This document shows positions 44,551 through 52,889 of a stretch of DNA of 64,000 nt, piece by piece. Position 1 is the stretch's first letter; each line of letters opens with the position of its first letter. The stretch is from assembly GCA_020637795.1 (NCBI GenBank), contig JACKJT010000001.1, positions 1,488,001-1,552,000 of the forward strand, in the 5' to 3' direction. The position numbers and the translations under genes were made by a program. A model generated the notes under the pieces. It was not told the DNA's origin. It saw only the letters and a list, made by a program, of their open reading frames with translations, and searched no databases. This stretch comes from Hoeflea sp. Lineage in GTDB: Bacteria > Pseudomonadota > Alphaproteobacteria > Rhizobiales > Rhizobiaceae.

Positions 44551-44610
44551 GCATCATGCCGGATGCCGATTGCGGGTCCGGCGCCTGTCGCTTGAGAACG
44601 AGGACAAGCC

Positions 44611-45042
44611 ATGTCTCGCATGACGCCCTTTTCAAGCCCGCTGCTGCTGGGCTTTGACACGATGGAAAAGACCCTGGAGCGGATCGCCAAGGGGTCTGAA
44701 GGCTATCCGCCCTACAATATCGAACGTGTCCGCGCCTCGGCCGACGGAAGCAAGTCCGAACGGCTCAGGATCACGCTGGCCGTTGCAGGCTTCCGCGACG
44801 AGGATCTCGAGGTGACGACGGAAGAAAACCAGCTCGTCATCCGCGGACGCCAGTCCGACAATGACGGCCGGGAATACCTGCACCGCGGCATCGCGGCACG
44901 GCAGTTCCAGCGCATGTTCGTGCTGGCCGACGGGATGCAGGTTGTCAGCGCCGAATTGCAGAACGGATTGCTTTCCGTCGATCTAATTCGGCCCGAACCG
45001 GAGCGCATGGTGCGAAAAATTAACATTTCGGTTCGAGACTGA
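44611..45042 (+). CDS. Small heat shock protein Hsp20
   Basis: Alpha-crystallin-domain chaperone of 143 residues that holds unfolded proteins until ATP-dependent refolding. The core is visible as YNIERV, RLRITLAVAGFRDEDLEVTT, QLVIRGRQ and the strand NGLLSVDLIRPEPE; the terminal motif is KINISVRD. Its length and the IERVRA start fit the class A rhizobial sHsp. It is followed at 55 bp by DUF1150, an arrangement seen in other Rhizobiales, and has a heat-shock promoter upstream. Confidence 0.93.
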   Translation: MSRMTPFSSPLLLGFDTMEKTLERIAKGSEGYPPYNIERVRASADGSKSERLRITLAVAGFRDEDLEVTTEENQLVIRGRQSDNDGREYLHRGIAARQFQRMFVLADGMQVVSAELQNGLLSVDLIRPEPERMVRKINISVRD

Positions 45043-45097
45043 AGATTACAGTTCGAGCCAACAGGATGTTTCCTGCCACCTTCAGGAGGAAATCGAC

Positions 45098-45355
45098 GTG
45101 ATTGCCAAATCGGGAAAAACCCAATTGTCCGCCAATGATCTGGCCCTGCTTGGAGCCGGCAAGATCGGCTATATCCGCAAGATGCGTTCCGAGGACGTCA
45201 GCGCCCGCTTCCCCGAAGCGCCAGTGCTTGATCCCGGTCTGGAACTCTGGGCGCTGTTTGGCGCCGACGGCACGCCGATCCTGCTGACCGACAACCGCTC
45301 GAGCACGTTTTACCGCGCCGCCGAAGACGAACTCAAGACCGTCGCCCTGCACTGA
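45098..45355 (+). CDS. DUF1150 family protein
   Basis: Small protein of 85 residues with no known activity. It fits the DUF1150 pattern: AKIGYIRKMRSEDVSARFP-like start (GAGKIGYIRKM) and LWALFGADGTPILLTDNRS. GTG start preceded by AGGAGGA. It is found downstream of hsp20 in many alphaproteobacteria, probably as one transcript, and a terminator follows about 90 bp past its stop. Confidence 0.85.
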   Translation: MIAKSGKTQLSANDLALLGAGKIGYIRKMRSEDVSARFPEAPVLDPGLELWALFGADGTPILLTDNRSSTFYRAAEDELKTVALH

Positions 45356-45442
45356 TACGGGACGCCTCACAGTCTTCAGGACCAGACCGTCTGTTGCGCC
45401 GTTTGAGGTAGGCAGACTGACGCCCGGCAGCCTGAGAGCACT

Positions 45443-45482
45443 AAAAAAAGCCCGAGAATCTCACGGATTCTCGGGCTTCTTC
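45443..45482. terminator. Bidirectional intrinsic terminator between DUF1150 and ptsN
   Basis: GCCCGAGAATC and GATTCTCGGGC form a perfect 11-bp stem with a 5-base loop. Seven As precede it and TTCTTC follows, so it can act on both strands for the converging hsp20-DUF1150 and ptsN transcripts. Confidence 0.9.
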
Positions 45483-45541
45483 GTATCAGCAAATGGAAAA
45501 CCTTTGAGCGAACCATCAGCCGGCCCGCCGCATGGCATGGC

Positions 45542-46006
45542 TCAGGCCGCGTTGGAGGCGGGTTCCTCGGTCAGGAAGGCATGCAGCGAGGCGGCGTTGT
45601 CGGTGGCGCGCAACTTGGCCACCATCTCGCTGTCACGCATGACACGGGCGATGCGCGAGAGCGCCTTGAGGTGATCGGCGCCGGCGCCTTCGGGAGCCAG
45701 CAGCAGGAACACCAGGTCGACCGGCTGGTCGTCCAGCGCCTCGAAATCGACGGGCTGGTCCAGGCGTGCAAACACGCCGACGATCTTGTCGAGCGATGCC
45801 AGCTTGCCGTGCGGGATGGCAATGCCATTGCCAACACCGGTGGAGCCGAGCCGTTCGCGCTGCAGGATGACGTCGAACACTTCGCGCTCGGCAAGTCCGG
45901 TGACTTCCGAGGCCTTGGCCGCCAGTTCCTGCAACAGCTGTTTCTTGGAGTTTGCCTTGAGCGCAGGCAGAACGGAGTTCTGCGCAATCAGATCAGCAAG
46001 CGCCAT
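45542..46006 (-). CDS. ptsN: Nitrogen-regulatory PTS EIIA protein (PtsN)
   Basis: EIIA-Ntr of 154 residues, end of the PTS-Ntr phosphorelay that links nitrogen, potassium and sigma-54 physiology. The phospho-accepting histidine is in GVGNGIAIPHGKL near residue 65, and LVFLLLAPEGAGADHLKALS follows. ATG at 46006 is preferred to an upstream one at 46057 since the resulting start MALADLIAQNSVLPALKA is the usual N-terminus. It follows hpf, completing the rpoN-hpf-ptsN set. Confidence 0.93.
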   Translation of the reverse strand: MALADLIAQNSVLPALKANSKKQLLQELAAKASEVTGLAEREVFDVILQRERLGSTGVGNGIAIPHGKLASLDKIVGVFARLDQPVDFEALDDQPVDLVFLLLAPEGAGADHLKALSRIARVMRDSEMVAKLRATDNAASLHAFLTEEPASNAA

Positions 46007-46130
46007 GTTGAATTCCTTGTTTTGGGTCCGCGTTCCGGACCTCATTGTTCGCTTCATGTGAAGGGTTGCAGGCCATTGCCGGTTCAGGCGGCCCGTGGCC
46101 TGCAGCCCTATTTCATTTCAGCCAACGCCG

Positions 46131-46703
46131 TCAGGACTTAATCCCGCCCGCGTCAATCCAGCCAATGTTGCCGTCATCACGACGATAGACAACATTGAGG
46201 GCATCATTGCCCGCATTGCGGAACATCAGGATCCGCTCATCCGTCATATCGAGAGCCATCACCGCATTGGCGACGCTCATGGTCACCAGCTGCTTGGTGC
46301 TTTCGGCAATGATCGCCGGTGCATAATCTTCGGGCACTTCGGCCGCATCATCACCCGCCGAATCCACCACCGCATAGGCCAGTTCGGCCTGTGCCTGCTG
46401 GTTGTTGGCATGATGATCCTTGAGGCGGCGCTTGTAGCGGCGCAGGCGCTTTTCCACGCGCTCAGCCGCGGCGTCGAAAGCAAGCTGGGGATCCTGGGCT
46501 TCGCCGGTCGCGTGCAGCACCACACCGGTATCAAGATGGATCTTGCAATCAGCCGTAAACCGCGACCCGGACTTCTCGACGATCACGTGGCTGGAAAAGC
46601 CGCCATCGTAATATTTCCGAACCGCACCTGTAACCTGGTCCTCGATGCGGGTCATGAAAGACTCGCCGATTTCCATATGCTTACCCGACACTCGCACGCT
46701 CAT
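46131..46703 (-). CDS. hpf: Long-form ribosome hibernation promoting factor
   Basis: Ribosome-associated factor of 190 residues that stabilises dimerised 70S ribosomes. The N-terminal HPF/YfiA domain (about 1-100) shows VRVSGKHMEIGESFMTRIE and HVIVEKSG. The C-terminal domain of about 60 residues (KQLVTMSVANAVMALDMTDE, then LNVVYRRDDGNIGWIDA) makes this the long, dimerising form. It lies between rpoN and ptsN. Confidence 0.93.
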   Translation of the reverse strand: MSVRVSGKHMEIGESFMTRIEDQVTGAVRKYYDGGFSSHVIVEKSGSRFTADCKIHLDTGVVLHATGEAQDPQLAFDAAAERVEKRLRRYKRRLKDHHANNQQAQAELAYAVVDSAGDDAAEVPEDYAPAIIAESTKQLVTMSVANAVMALDMTDERILMFRNAGNDALNVVYRRDDGNIGWIDAGGIKS

Positions 46704-46894
46704 GGGTCATCCCTTCTTGTTATGACTTGGGAATTTAGTCTAAGCCATGCGCGGCGCTCATCCAAGCGTCCGGCGGCGGTCAATTGGCCCGGTCCAAGCA
46801 ATTTTTCGCTTGACACATCCGGGTTGAGGAGCGCCGTCAAACCGCGTCACCCAATGCGGCGGGCTTCTACGCCGATGCACTCCGCCTGTCAAGT

Positions 46895-46910
46895 TTGGCA
46901 CGTCTCTTGC
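46895..46910 (+). promoter_or_regulatory. Consensus sigma-54 promoter, pointing into the 3' end of rpoN
   Basis: TTGGCACGTCTCTTGC at 46895-46910 followed by T fits TGGCACG-N4-TTGCW exactly, with GG at -24, GC at -12 and ten bases between them. It reads rightward from the hpf/rpoN gap, so a transcript would start near 46922 and run antisense through rpoN. No rightward gene follows. It may drive an antisense or small RNA, or be an RpoN binding site without transcription. Confidence 0.55.
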
Positions 46911-46949
46911 TTAAATAGAGAACAATTTCAAACCATTGTACGACAGGGA

Positions 46950-48503
46950 TCAGACCGCTGCGGCACGGGCCCGGGCGCGTTTTTCCCGGCGCCGCTGGAC
47001 AGACGACGGAATGGCCATGGCTTCGCGGTATTTGGCAACCGTTCGCCGGGCAATCTCGACGCCGGATTTCTTCAGCAAATCGACCAGATCGTCATCGGAG
47101 AGCACCGCCTCGGGGGATTCCTGTTCGACCAGAACCCGGATGCGGTGGCGCACTGATTCGGCGGAGTGCGCGTCGCCGCCGGCCTCAGCCGAGGCGATGG
47201 AGACAGTGAAGAAATACTTCAACTCGAAGACGCCGCGCGGCGTGATCATGTACTTGTTGGAGGTCACCCGGCTGACGGTGGATTCATGCATGCCGATGGC
47301 CTCGGCCACGGCCTTGAGGTTGAGCGGCCGCAAATGATCGACGCCATGCAGCAGGAAGGCATCCTGCTGGCGGACGATCTCGGTGGCGACCTTCATGATG
47401 GTCCGCGCCCGCTGGTCGAGCGAGCGTGCCAGCCAGTTGGCCGTCTGCAGGCATTCGCTGAGAAACTCCTGTCCTGCGGCATTTTTCGGCATCTTGCCGG
47501 TCACGGTGGCAAAATAGGTCTGGTTGACCAGCACCCTGGGCAATGTGTCGGGGTTGAGCTCGACGTTCCAGCCGCCATCGGATGACGGGCGCACCGACAC
47601 ATCCGGGACGATCATCTCGCTCGATCCGGTTTCAAACCGGGTTCCGGGCTTCGGATCCAGCGCCCGGATCTCGGCCATCATGTCGAGCAGGTCCTCCTCG
47701 TCGACGCCGCAGATCCGTGTCAGCGCGCCGAAATCCCGGCGGGCCAGCAATTCGAGATTGTCGACCAGCGCCGCCATTGCCGGATCGAGCCGGTCCTTGC
47801 GCGCCAGTTGCAGGGCAAGGCATTCGGACAGCGAGCGGGCAAACAGGCCGGCAGGTTCGAACTCCTGCAGGCGCGCCAGCACCGCGTCGACCTGCCGGGG
47901 ATCGGCGCCCAGCCGCTCGACGGTTTCGGCCATGTCGCCGACCATGTAGCCGGCGGCATCGAGCTGATCGGCAAGCTCGGTGGCGATCAGCCGTTCGGCG
48001 GGATCGGAAAAGGCGAAGGCGATCTGTTCGGCCACGTGATCGCGCAGGGTCGGCGCACGGGCGGCAAAATCATCGAGATCATAGCCCTCGCCCGAGTGCC
48101 CACCCTCACTGCCCGGCATGGATTTCCAGCTGTCGATGAATTCGGGCTGGTCGACACGCTCCGTGCCGTGATCGTCCGGGAAGACGTTCTCGTAGCGGGC
48201 ATCGATCTCGGAGGTCATGCGCTCGGCCTGGCTTTCGGTCGAGCCGGTCCAGGCGGCGTCATCGCCCATGTCGGTGGCAGCAGATTGACCCGCCTGTGCC
48301 TCGACCGGTGCTTCCGCGCCGGCATCTGCCTGATCATTGTCGGAGCTCACCAGTTCGAGCAGCGGATTGCGCTCCACCTCCTGCTCGATGAACCGGGTCA
48401 ACTCGACATGACTGAACTGCAGAAGACGGATCGACTGCATCAGTTGGGGCGTCATGACCAGCGACTGGCTTTGACGCAATTGAAGACCGGCTGACAAGGC
48501 CAT
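46950..48503 (-). CDS. rpoN: RNA polymerase sigma-54 factor RpoN
   Basis: Sigma factor of 517 residues for -24/-12 promoters, needing AAA+ activators. Region I is LQLRQSQSLVMTPQLMQSI at the start, with a Q-rich helix. The core-binding domain follows a variable acidic region (about residues 50-130), and the RpoN box is GVEIARRTVAKYREAM near residue 490. The C-terminus is basic. It heads a leftward set with hpf and ptsN, linking sigma-54 and PTS-Ntr. Confidence 0.96.
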   Translation of the reverse strand: MALSAGLQLRQSQSLVMTPQLMQSIRLLQFSHVELTRFIEQEVERNPLLELVSSDNDQADAGAEAPVEAQAGQSAATDMGDDAAWTGSTESQAERMTSEIDARYENVFPDDHGTERVDQPEFIDSWKSMPGSEGGHSGEGYDLDDFAARAPTLRDHVAEQIAFAFSDPAERLIATELADQLDAAGYMVGDMAETVERLGADPRQVDAVLARLQEFEPAGLFARSLSECLALQLARKDRLDPAMAALVDNLELLARRDFGALTRICGVDEEDLLDMMAEIRALDPKPGTRFETGSSEMIVPDVSVRPSSDGGWNVELNPDTLPRVLVNQTYFATVTGKMPKNAAGQEFLSECLQTANWLARSLDQRARTIMKVATEIVRQQDAFLLHGVDHLRPLNLKAVAEAIGMHESTVSRVTSNKYMITPRGVFELKYFFTVSIASAEAGGDAHSAESVRHRIRVLVEQESPEAVLSDDDLVDLLKKSGVEIARRTVAKYREAMAIPSSVQRRREKRARARAAAV

Positions 48504-48740
48504 GGCGACGCACTACTCCCCGCTCGGGCCGCCGTCAGCTTGGATGGCAGCCCTGCCGTGTCCATTCTGTCCGGATTCGGGACGCCTCCAGCGACACCCC
48601 ATCGACCCATCTGGCCCGAAAATTGCTTTTTTCTCCCTTCGGGTCAAGTGCGACCTATGGACAGGGTAAAATTGCCTCGCTTCCGGGCTCGAATGCCCCG
48701 GGACAAGGCAGCAGCGGGGCGTGCAGCCGGGTTCAGGCCG

Positions 48741-49547
48741 TTACAGCGAGAACTGCTCGCCGAGGTAAAGCCGGCGGACATCGGGATTGGCGACGATATC
48801 CTGCGGCCGCCCGTGGGTCAGCAGCACGCCCGCATTCATGATGTAGGCGCGATCGATGAGACCCAGGGTTTCGCGGACGTTGTGATCGGTGATCAGAACG
48901 CCGATGCCGCGGCGGGTGAGATGGCGGACAAGGTCCTGAATGTCGGCGACCGCAATCGGATCCACACCGGCAAATGGCTCGTCGAGCAGCATGAAGGTCG
49001 GGTCGGAGGCTAGCGCGCGGGCAATTTCCAGCCTGCGGCGCTCACCGCCGGACAGGGCTATGGAGGGCGACTTGCGCAGATGCGAGATGTGGAATTCCTC
49101 GAGCAGGCTGTCGAGCTTGGCCTCGCGTTTGGCGCGATCCTTTTCCACCACTTCCAGGACGGCGCGGATATTGGCCTCGACGCTCAGACCGCGGAAGATC
49201 GAGGCTTCCTGCGGAAGATAGCCGACGCCGAGCCGGGCACGCCGGTACATCGGCAGGCTCGAGACGTCATGCCCGTCGATCTCGATCGAGCCGGCATCCA
49301 CCGGCACAAGGCCGGTGATCATGTAGAAGCAGGTGGTCTTGCCGGCGCCGTTCGGGCCGAGCAGCCCCACCGCCTCACCGCGGCGGACGCCGAGCGAGAC
49401 GCCGTCCACCACCCGGCGCGACTTGTAGGACTTGGTCAGGTTGCGGGCAATCAGCGTCCCGTCATAGCGCGCCGGATCGCCGGAGGTCTGCGCGACGTCC
49501 GTGCCTGCATTGCCGTCTGTTAGGGATGAGAAGAGCGCCCGGATCAC
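48741..49547 (-). CDS. lptB: LPS export ABC transporter ATP-binding protein LptB
   Basis: ATPase of 268 residues that powers lipopolysaccharide extraction by LptFG. Walker A GPNGAGKTT, Q loop near YLPQEASIF, signature LSGGERRRLEIARAL and Walker B MLLDEPFAGVDP are intact. A GTG start at 49547 overlaps the lptA stop (GTGA), so translation is coupled; the longer upstream frame would overlap lptA. The N-terminal 25 residues before the ABC core are longer than in E. coli. Confidence 0.94.
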   Translation of the reverse strand: MIRALFSSLTDGNAGTDVAQTSGDPARYDGTLIARNLTKSYKSRRVVDGVSLGVRRGEAVGLLGPNGAGKTTCFYMITGLVPVDAGSIEIDGHDVSSLPMYRRARLGVGYLPQEASIFRGLSVEANIRAVLEVVEKDRAKREAKLDSLLEEFHISHLRKSPSIALSGGERRRLEIARALASDPTFMLLDEPFAGVDPIAVADIQDLVRHLTRRGIGVLITDHNVRETLGLIDRAYIMNAGVLLTHGRPQDIVANPDVRRLYLGEQFSL

Positions 49548-50098
49548 TGCTTGGGTCGCGATTTGGGGTCGAGCTGGATCATGACGCGGCGGCCGCAGCT
49601 GTCGAGCTTGGCCTGGCCGTTCTTCATCTGCACGGTGAGCTTGCACCCAATGAAGACGTTGTCGGCATCGGTGAGCACAACCTTCTCGCCGGAGAGCACG
49701 AGCACCTCTTCGGCCATGTTGAAATTGCCGGTATCGGCGGTGGCGGTCTGGGTGCCGGAGCGGATCAGCACCTTCTTGTAAAGCTCGATCTCGCGGATAT
49801 CGGCCGAACCCGAGGCGACAGAACCGCCGCCCTTGGTGTAGTTGACGATCATCTCGCCCGCCTGCAGCACGGTGTCGCCCTGCACCACCTTGACGTTGCC
49901 GGTGAAGGTGGCCTGGCTGGTTTCCTCATTGATCTTGAGCAGGTCGCTCTCAATCTGGATCGGCTCGTCACTCGACAGTGCCAGGCCGGACATCCGGCTT
50001 TCGGTGGTCTGGGCCAGGACGCCGGAGACAGGCGCAAGCACGCCGGCCGCGATCACGACCGCGGCAATCCTGATGAAATGCAAAGGCGTTCTTGCCAT
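49544..50098 (-). CDS. lptA: LPS transport periplasmic protein LptA (OstA-like)
   Basis: Periplasmic bridge protein of 184 residues that carries lipopolysaccharide across the periplasm. A signal peptide (HFIRIAAVVIAAGVLAPVSG, cleavage after VLA-Q) is followed by the OstA beta-jellyroll with PIQIESDLLKINEETSQATF, GNVKVVQGDTVLQAGEMIVNY and SGEKVVLTDADNVFIG. It sits between lptC and lptB as usual. Confidence 0.92.
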   Translation of the reverse strand: MARTPLHFIRIAAVVIAAGVLAPVSGVLAQTTESRMSGLALSSDEPIQIESDLLKINEETSQATFTGNVKVVQGDTVLQAGEMIVNYTKGGGSVASGSADIREIELYKKVLIRSGTQTATADTGNFNMAEEVLVLSGEKVVLTDADNVFIGCKLTVQMKNGQAKLDSCGRRVMIQLDPKSRPKQ

Positions 50099-50099
50099 G

Positions 50100-50780
50100 T
50101 CAGTTCGTCGCTCCAGCCTTCGGTTTTATCGCCGAGGGGTTGATCGTCATGCGGACCTGGTCCTGAAAGATGATGACGCGGCCCTTATCTGTCATCTGCA
50201 TGGATTGCGCAACCACGGAGGCTTCGCCCGAACTGATCGAGACAGGTGCATCCGAGGTCAGGCTGCCATTGGCCAGATCGATGCTGGCGGACTGCAAATT
50301 CGCCGACATGCCGCTCTGGCTGGTCACCGAGAAAGGCTTGTCGAACATCAGGGTCTGGGCCGTGCGGTTGTAGGTGCCGCTGGCCGCGTTGAGAACCGCC
50401 TGGTCGCCATCGGCAACCGGCAGGTCGGCAAAGATGTCCTCGAGCGCGATGATCTCGGGCGACGCAAGGTCCTGTACCGCGCGTGCGGCGCGCATGGTGT
50501 AGGGCCGCGCGCCCGGGCCCTGGCCGCTCATCACCGGGCTCTGCATGACCAGCTTGCCGTCCTTGATCACCACGGATTCAATCCCGACCCCTTCCGGGAC
50601 CAGATTGTCGAGCCTGGAAACGATGACGAATGCCACGACCGTGAAGGCCGCGGCCAGCGGCAACAGGATCTTGAGCACCCTGACCAGCCGCGAATGGGCC
50701 TGCGCGCGCTGGTACTCGGCATGCGAACGCCCGGCATAGCTGCCGCTGTTTGGCATTTCGGACACTGGCGATGCGGTCAT
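50100..50780 (-). CDS. lptC: LPS export protein LptC
   Basis: Single-pass inner membrane protein of 226 residues, with the helix LKILLPLAAAFTVVAFVIVS near residue 40 and a periplasmic OstA-like domain. Conserved patterns include KDGKLVMQSPVMSGQGP, DRPYTMRAARAVQD-like ARPYTMRAARAVQDL and QVRMTINPSAIKP near the end. It hands lipopolysaccharide from LptFG to LptA. The stop is 1 base from the lptA start, so lptC-lptA-lptB is one operon. Confidence 0.88.
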   Translation of the reverse strand: MTASPVSEMPNSGSYAGRSHAEYQRAQAHSRLVRVLKILLPLAAAFTVVAFVIVSRLDNLVPEGVGIESVVIKDGKLVMQSPVMSGQGPGARPYTMRAARAVQDLASPEIIALEDIFADLPVADGDQAVLNAASGTYNRTAQTLMFDKPFSVTSQSGMSANLQSASIDLANGSLTSDAPVSISSGEASVVAQSMQMTDKGRVIIFQDQVRMTINPSAIKPKAGATN

Positions 50781-51040
50781 TCGTTCCTGCAGTCCTGATG
50801 GCAGTCAGCATCAGATAGGGTCAGATCGGATCCCGGTCGAGCATGGGGCTGCTGCTTGCCCGGGTGTCGGTTGCGGTCGGCTTCGCATGCCAATATGGTG
50901 ATAATGCGAAGCAGTTGCCAGAGATTGCCACGCCGCGCCGACAATGGCAAAAGCAAAGCTTAGACGGGGCAGGATCGAAGCCGCCGGCCCTGCCAACCTG
51001 CCGCAGACCTGTGCGCCAACCCACCATCGGAGGACCACGC

Positions 51041-52024
51041 GTGACCGACCCGGACATTCTTGCCGATCGACGCCGGATCCGGCGCAAGCTGAGTTTCTGG
51101 CGGTTCATGACCGTTGTCGTCGCAATCGCCCTGGCGGCAGGACTGTTTGCCCGCTTTCAGGGAACAGGACGGCACGGCGATCACATCGCCCGCATCGACA
51201 TCAGCGGCGTCATCACCGACGATCAGCCACTGCTCGACCTGATCGCGGACGCCGCGGAGAACGACGCGGCGAAGGCGCTGGTGGTTTCCATATCCTCGCC
51301 CGGCGGCACCACCTATGGCGGCGAGCGCATCCACAAGGCTCTGGTCAAGGCCGGCCAGTCGAAACCGGTGGTGGCCGACATTCGTACGCTGGCAGCCTCC
51401 GCCGGCTACATGATCGCCGCATCCACCGATCACATCGTTGCCGGCGAGAGCTCGATCGTCGGCTCGATCGGGGTGATTTTCCAGTATGCCCAGGCCCGCG
51501 ATCTGCTCGACAAGATCGGTGTGCGGCTGGAAGAGATCAAGTCCTCGCCGCTGAAGGCCGAACCCTCGCCCTTTCACGAGGCGAGCGAGGAGGCCAAGGC
51601 GATGATCCGGTCGATGGTGCTCGACAGCTACGACTGGTTTGTCGACCTGGTGGCGGCGCGGCGCGAGATGGACCGCACGCAGGTGCTGGCGCTGGCGGAC
51701 GGTTCGATCTTCACCGGCCGGCAGGCGCTGAAGAACGGTCTGGTCGATGCGCTCGGCGGCGAGGCGGAAATCCGCGCCTACCTGAAAAGCCGCGATATCG
51801 ACGACACCCTCGACTTTGTCGACTGGAAACCCGCGGACGAGACCGCGAACCTGTTGCTCGGCACCCGCCTGGCGAGTATCGTGCAGCAGTTCCTGGGTCT
51901 TCCCGTGTCGCTGTCCAGTGAAATCGACCGGCTGTCGGGCGGCAAGTTGTTCCTTGACGGCCTTGTGTCCGTTTGGCAGGTTGGCGGCCAGTCGGAGAGT
52001 TTCGAGTTGGGGCGAGGAAAATGA
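51041..52024 (+). CDS. sppA: Signal peptide peptidase SppA-type serine protease (S49)
   Basis: Membrane-anchored protease of 327 residues. One N-terminal helix (LSFWRFMTVVVAIALAAGLF) is followed by the S49 domain with VSISSPGGTTYGGERIHKAL, the nucleophile serine in LAASAGYMIAAS and the general-base lysine in EIKSSPLKAEPSPF. GTG start with CGGAGGA upstream is preferred. The stop is 4 bases into the ihfB start, so they are coupled. It cleaves signal-peptide remnants in the membrane. Confidence 0.9.
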   Translation: MTDPDILADRRRIRRKLSFWRFMTVVVAIALAAGLFARFQGTGRHGDHIARIDISGVITDDQPLLDLIADAAENDAAKALVVSISSPGGTTYGGERIHKALVKAGQSKPVVADIRTLAASAGYMIAASTDHIVAGESSIVGSIGVIFQYAQARDLLDKIGVRLEEIKSSPLKAEPSPFHEASEEAKAMIRSMVLDSYDWFVDLVAARREMDRTQVLALADGSIFTGRQALKNGLVDALGGEAEIRAYLKSRDIDDTLDFVDWKPADETANLLLGTRLASIVQQFLGLPVSLSSEIDRLSGGKLFLDGLVSVWQVGGQSESFELGRGK

Positions 52025-52311
52025 TCAAATCGGAATTGGTTCAAGCGGTTGCGGCGCGCAACCCGCATCTCTATCACCGGGATGTCGAGAATATCGTCAA
52101 TGCCGTACTGGATGAGATCACGGATGCGCTGTCGGAGGGAAACCGTGTCGAATTGCGCGGGTTCGGCGCATTTTCGGTGAAGAACCGTCCGCCGCGCTCG
52201 GGCCGCAATCCGCGCACCGGCGAACCGGTGTTCGTCGAGGAGAAGTGGGTGCCGTTCTTCAAGACCGGCAAGGAATTGCGCGAGCGGCTCAATCCCGACG
52301 ACAAGGACTGA
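52021..52311 (+). CDS. ihfB: Integration host factor beta subunit
   Basis: DNA-bending protein of 96 residues that pairs with IhfA. The HU-like core is complete: MIKSELVQAVAARNPHLYHR, RVELRGFGAFSVKNRPPR and RNPRTGEPVFVEEKWVPFFK. The proline arms and loop fit IHF rather than HU. It overlaps the sppA stop by 4 bases. Confidence 0.96.
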   Translation: MIKSELVQAVAARNPHLYHRDVENIVNAVLDEITDALSEGNRVELRGFGAFSVKNRPPRSGRNPRTGEPVFVEEKWVPFFKTGKELRERLNPDDKD

Positions 52312-52480
52312 GGCCGAACGACAAGGGCCGCGCTTGCGCCGGTTGCGGCGCGAACCTATCTGAGGGGGATCAGCCAGGCGGTCTGGGCGGTGAAGCCATC
52401 ACCCCGCTCGCCGCCGTCAATTGCATGAACGCGCGGGCGCGCCGCAGGCACCCCGGGCTCTTGAAAGACTGGATCAAGAC

Positions 52481-52831
52481 ATGATCAAGCGCATCATCGC
52501 ACTGGCCGTTTTCGTGCCGCTCGGCATCGTTCTCATCATGCTGTCGGTGGCCAACCGCCAGGCCGTGACGCTGGCGCTCAACCCGTTCGATCCGGCAGAC
52601 ACGCTGCTGTCGGTGACCTTGCCGTTCTTCGTGTTCCTGTTTGCGGCCCTGATCACCGGCATGATCATCGGGTCGCTGGCGACCTGGTTCAAACAGGGCA
52701 AGCACCGCAAGCAGGTGCGGGCCAAGACCAGTGAAGCGGTCAAGTGGCGCACCGAGGCCGACCGCGAAAAGGCCAAGGCCCAGCAGATCGCCGCCGCCCT
52801 GCCGGCCCCGGAAAAGCGCACCGCCGCCTGA
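52481..52831 (+). CDS. LapA-domain (DUF1049) membrane protein
   Basis: Protein of 116 residues with two membrane segments: IIALAVFVPLGIVLIMLSVA and LPFFVFLFAALITGMIIGSL. A cytoplasmic coiled-coil tail (about residues 70-116, KQGKHRKQVRAKTSEAV) is charged. The LapA/LapB (YciS) family helps assemble or regulate LPS synthesis. It is 169 bp after ihfB in the same direction. In many relatives trpF follows here; in this window it does not. Confidence 0.85.
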   Translation: MIKRIIALAVFVPLGIVLIMLSVANRQAVTLALNPFDPADTLLSVTLPFFVFLFAALITGMIIGSLATWFKQGKHRKQVRAKTSEAVKWRTEADREKAKAQQIAAALPAPEKRTAA

Positions 52832-52889
52832 AAGCGCCCGGGCAGTCCGGCCGGCTTGCCCCCAAGCCAACACCATAACCTTGCCGATG

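Noticed and set aside
44551..44610. ROSE-type RNA thermosensor before hsp20
   Set aside because: The leader is only about 55 bases and lacks the UUGCU-type anti-SD helix; an RpoH promoter explains heat control.
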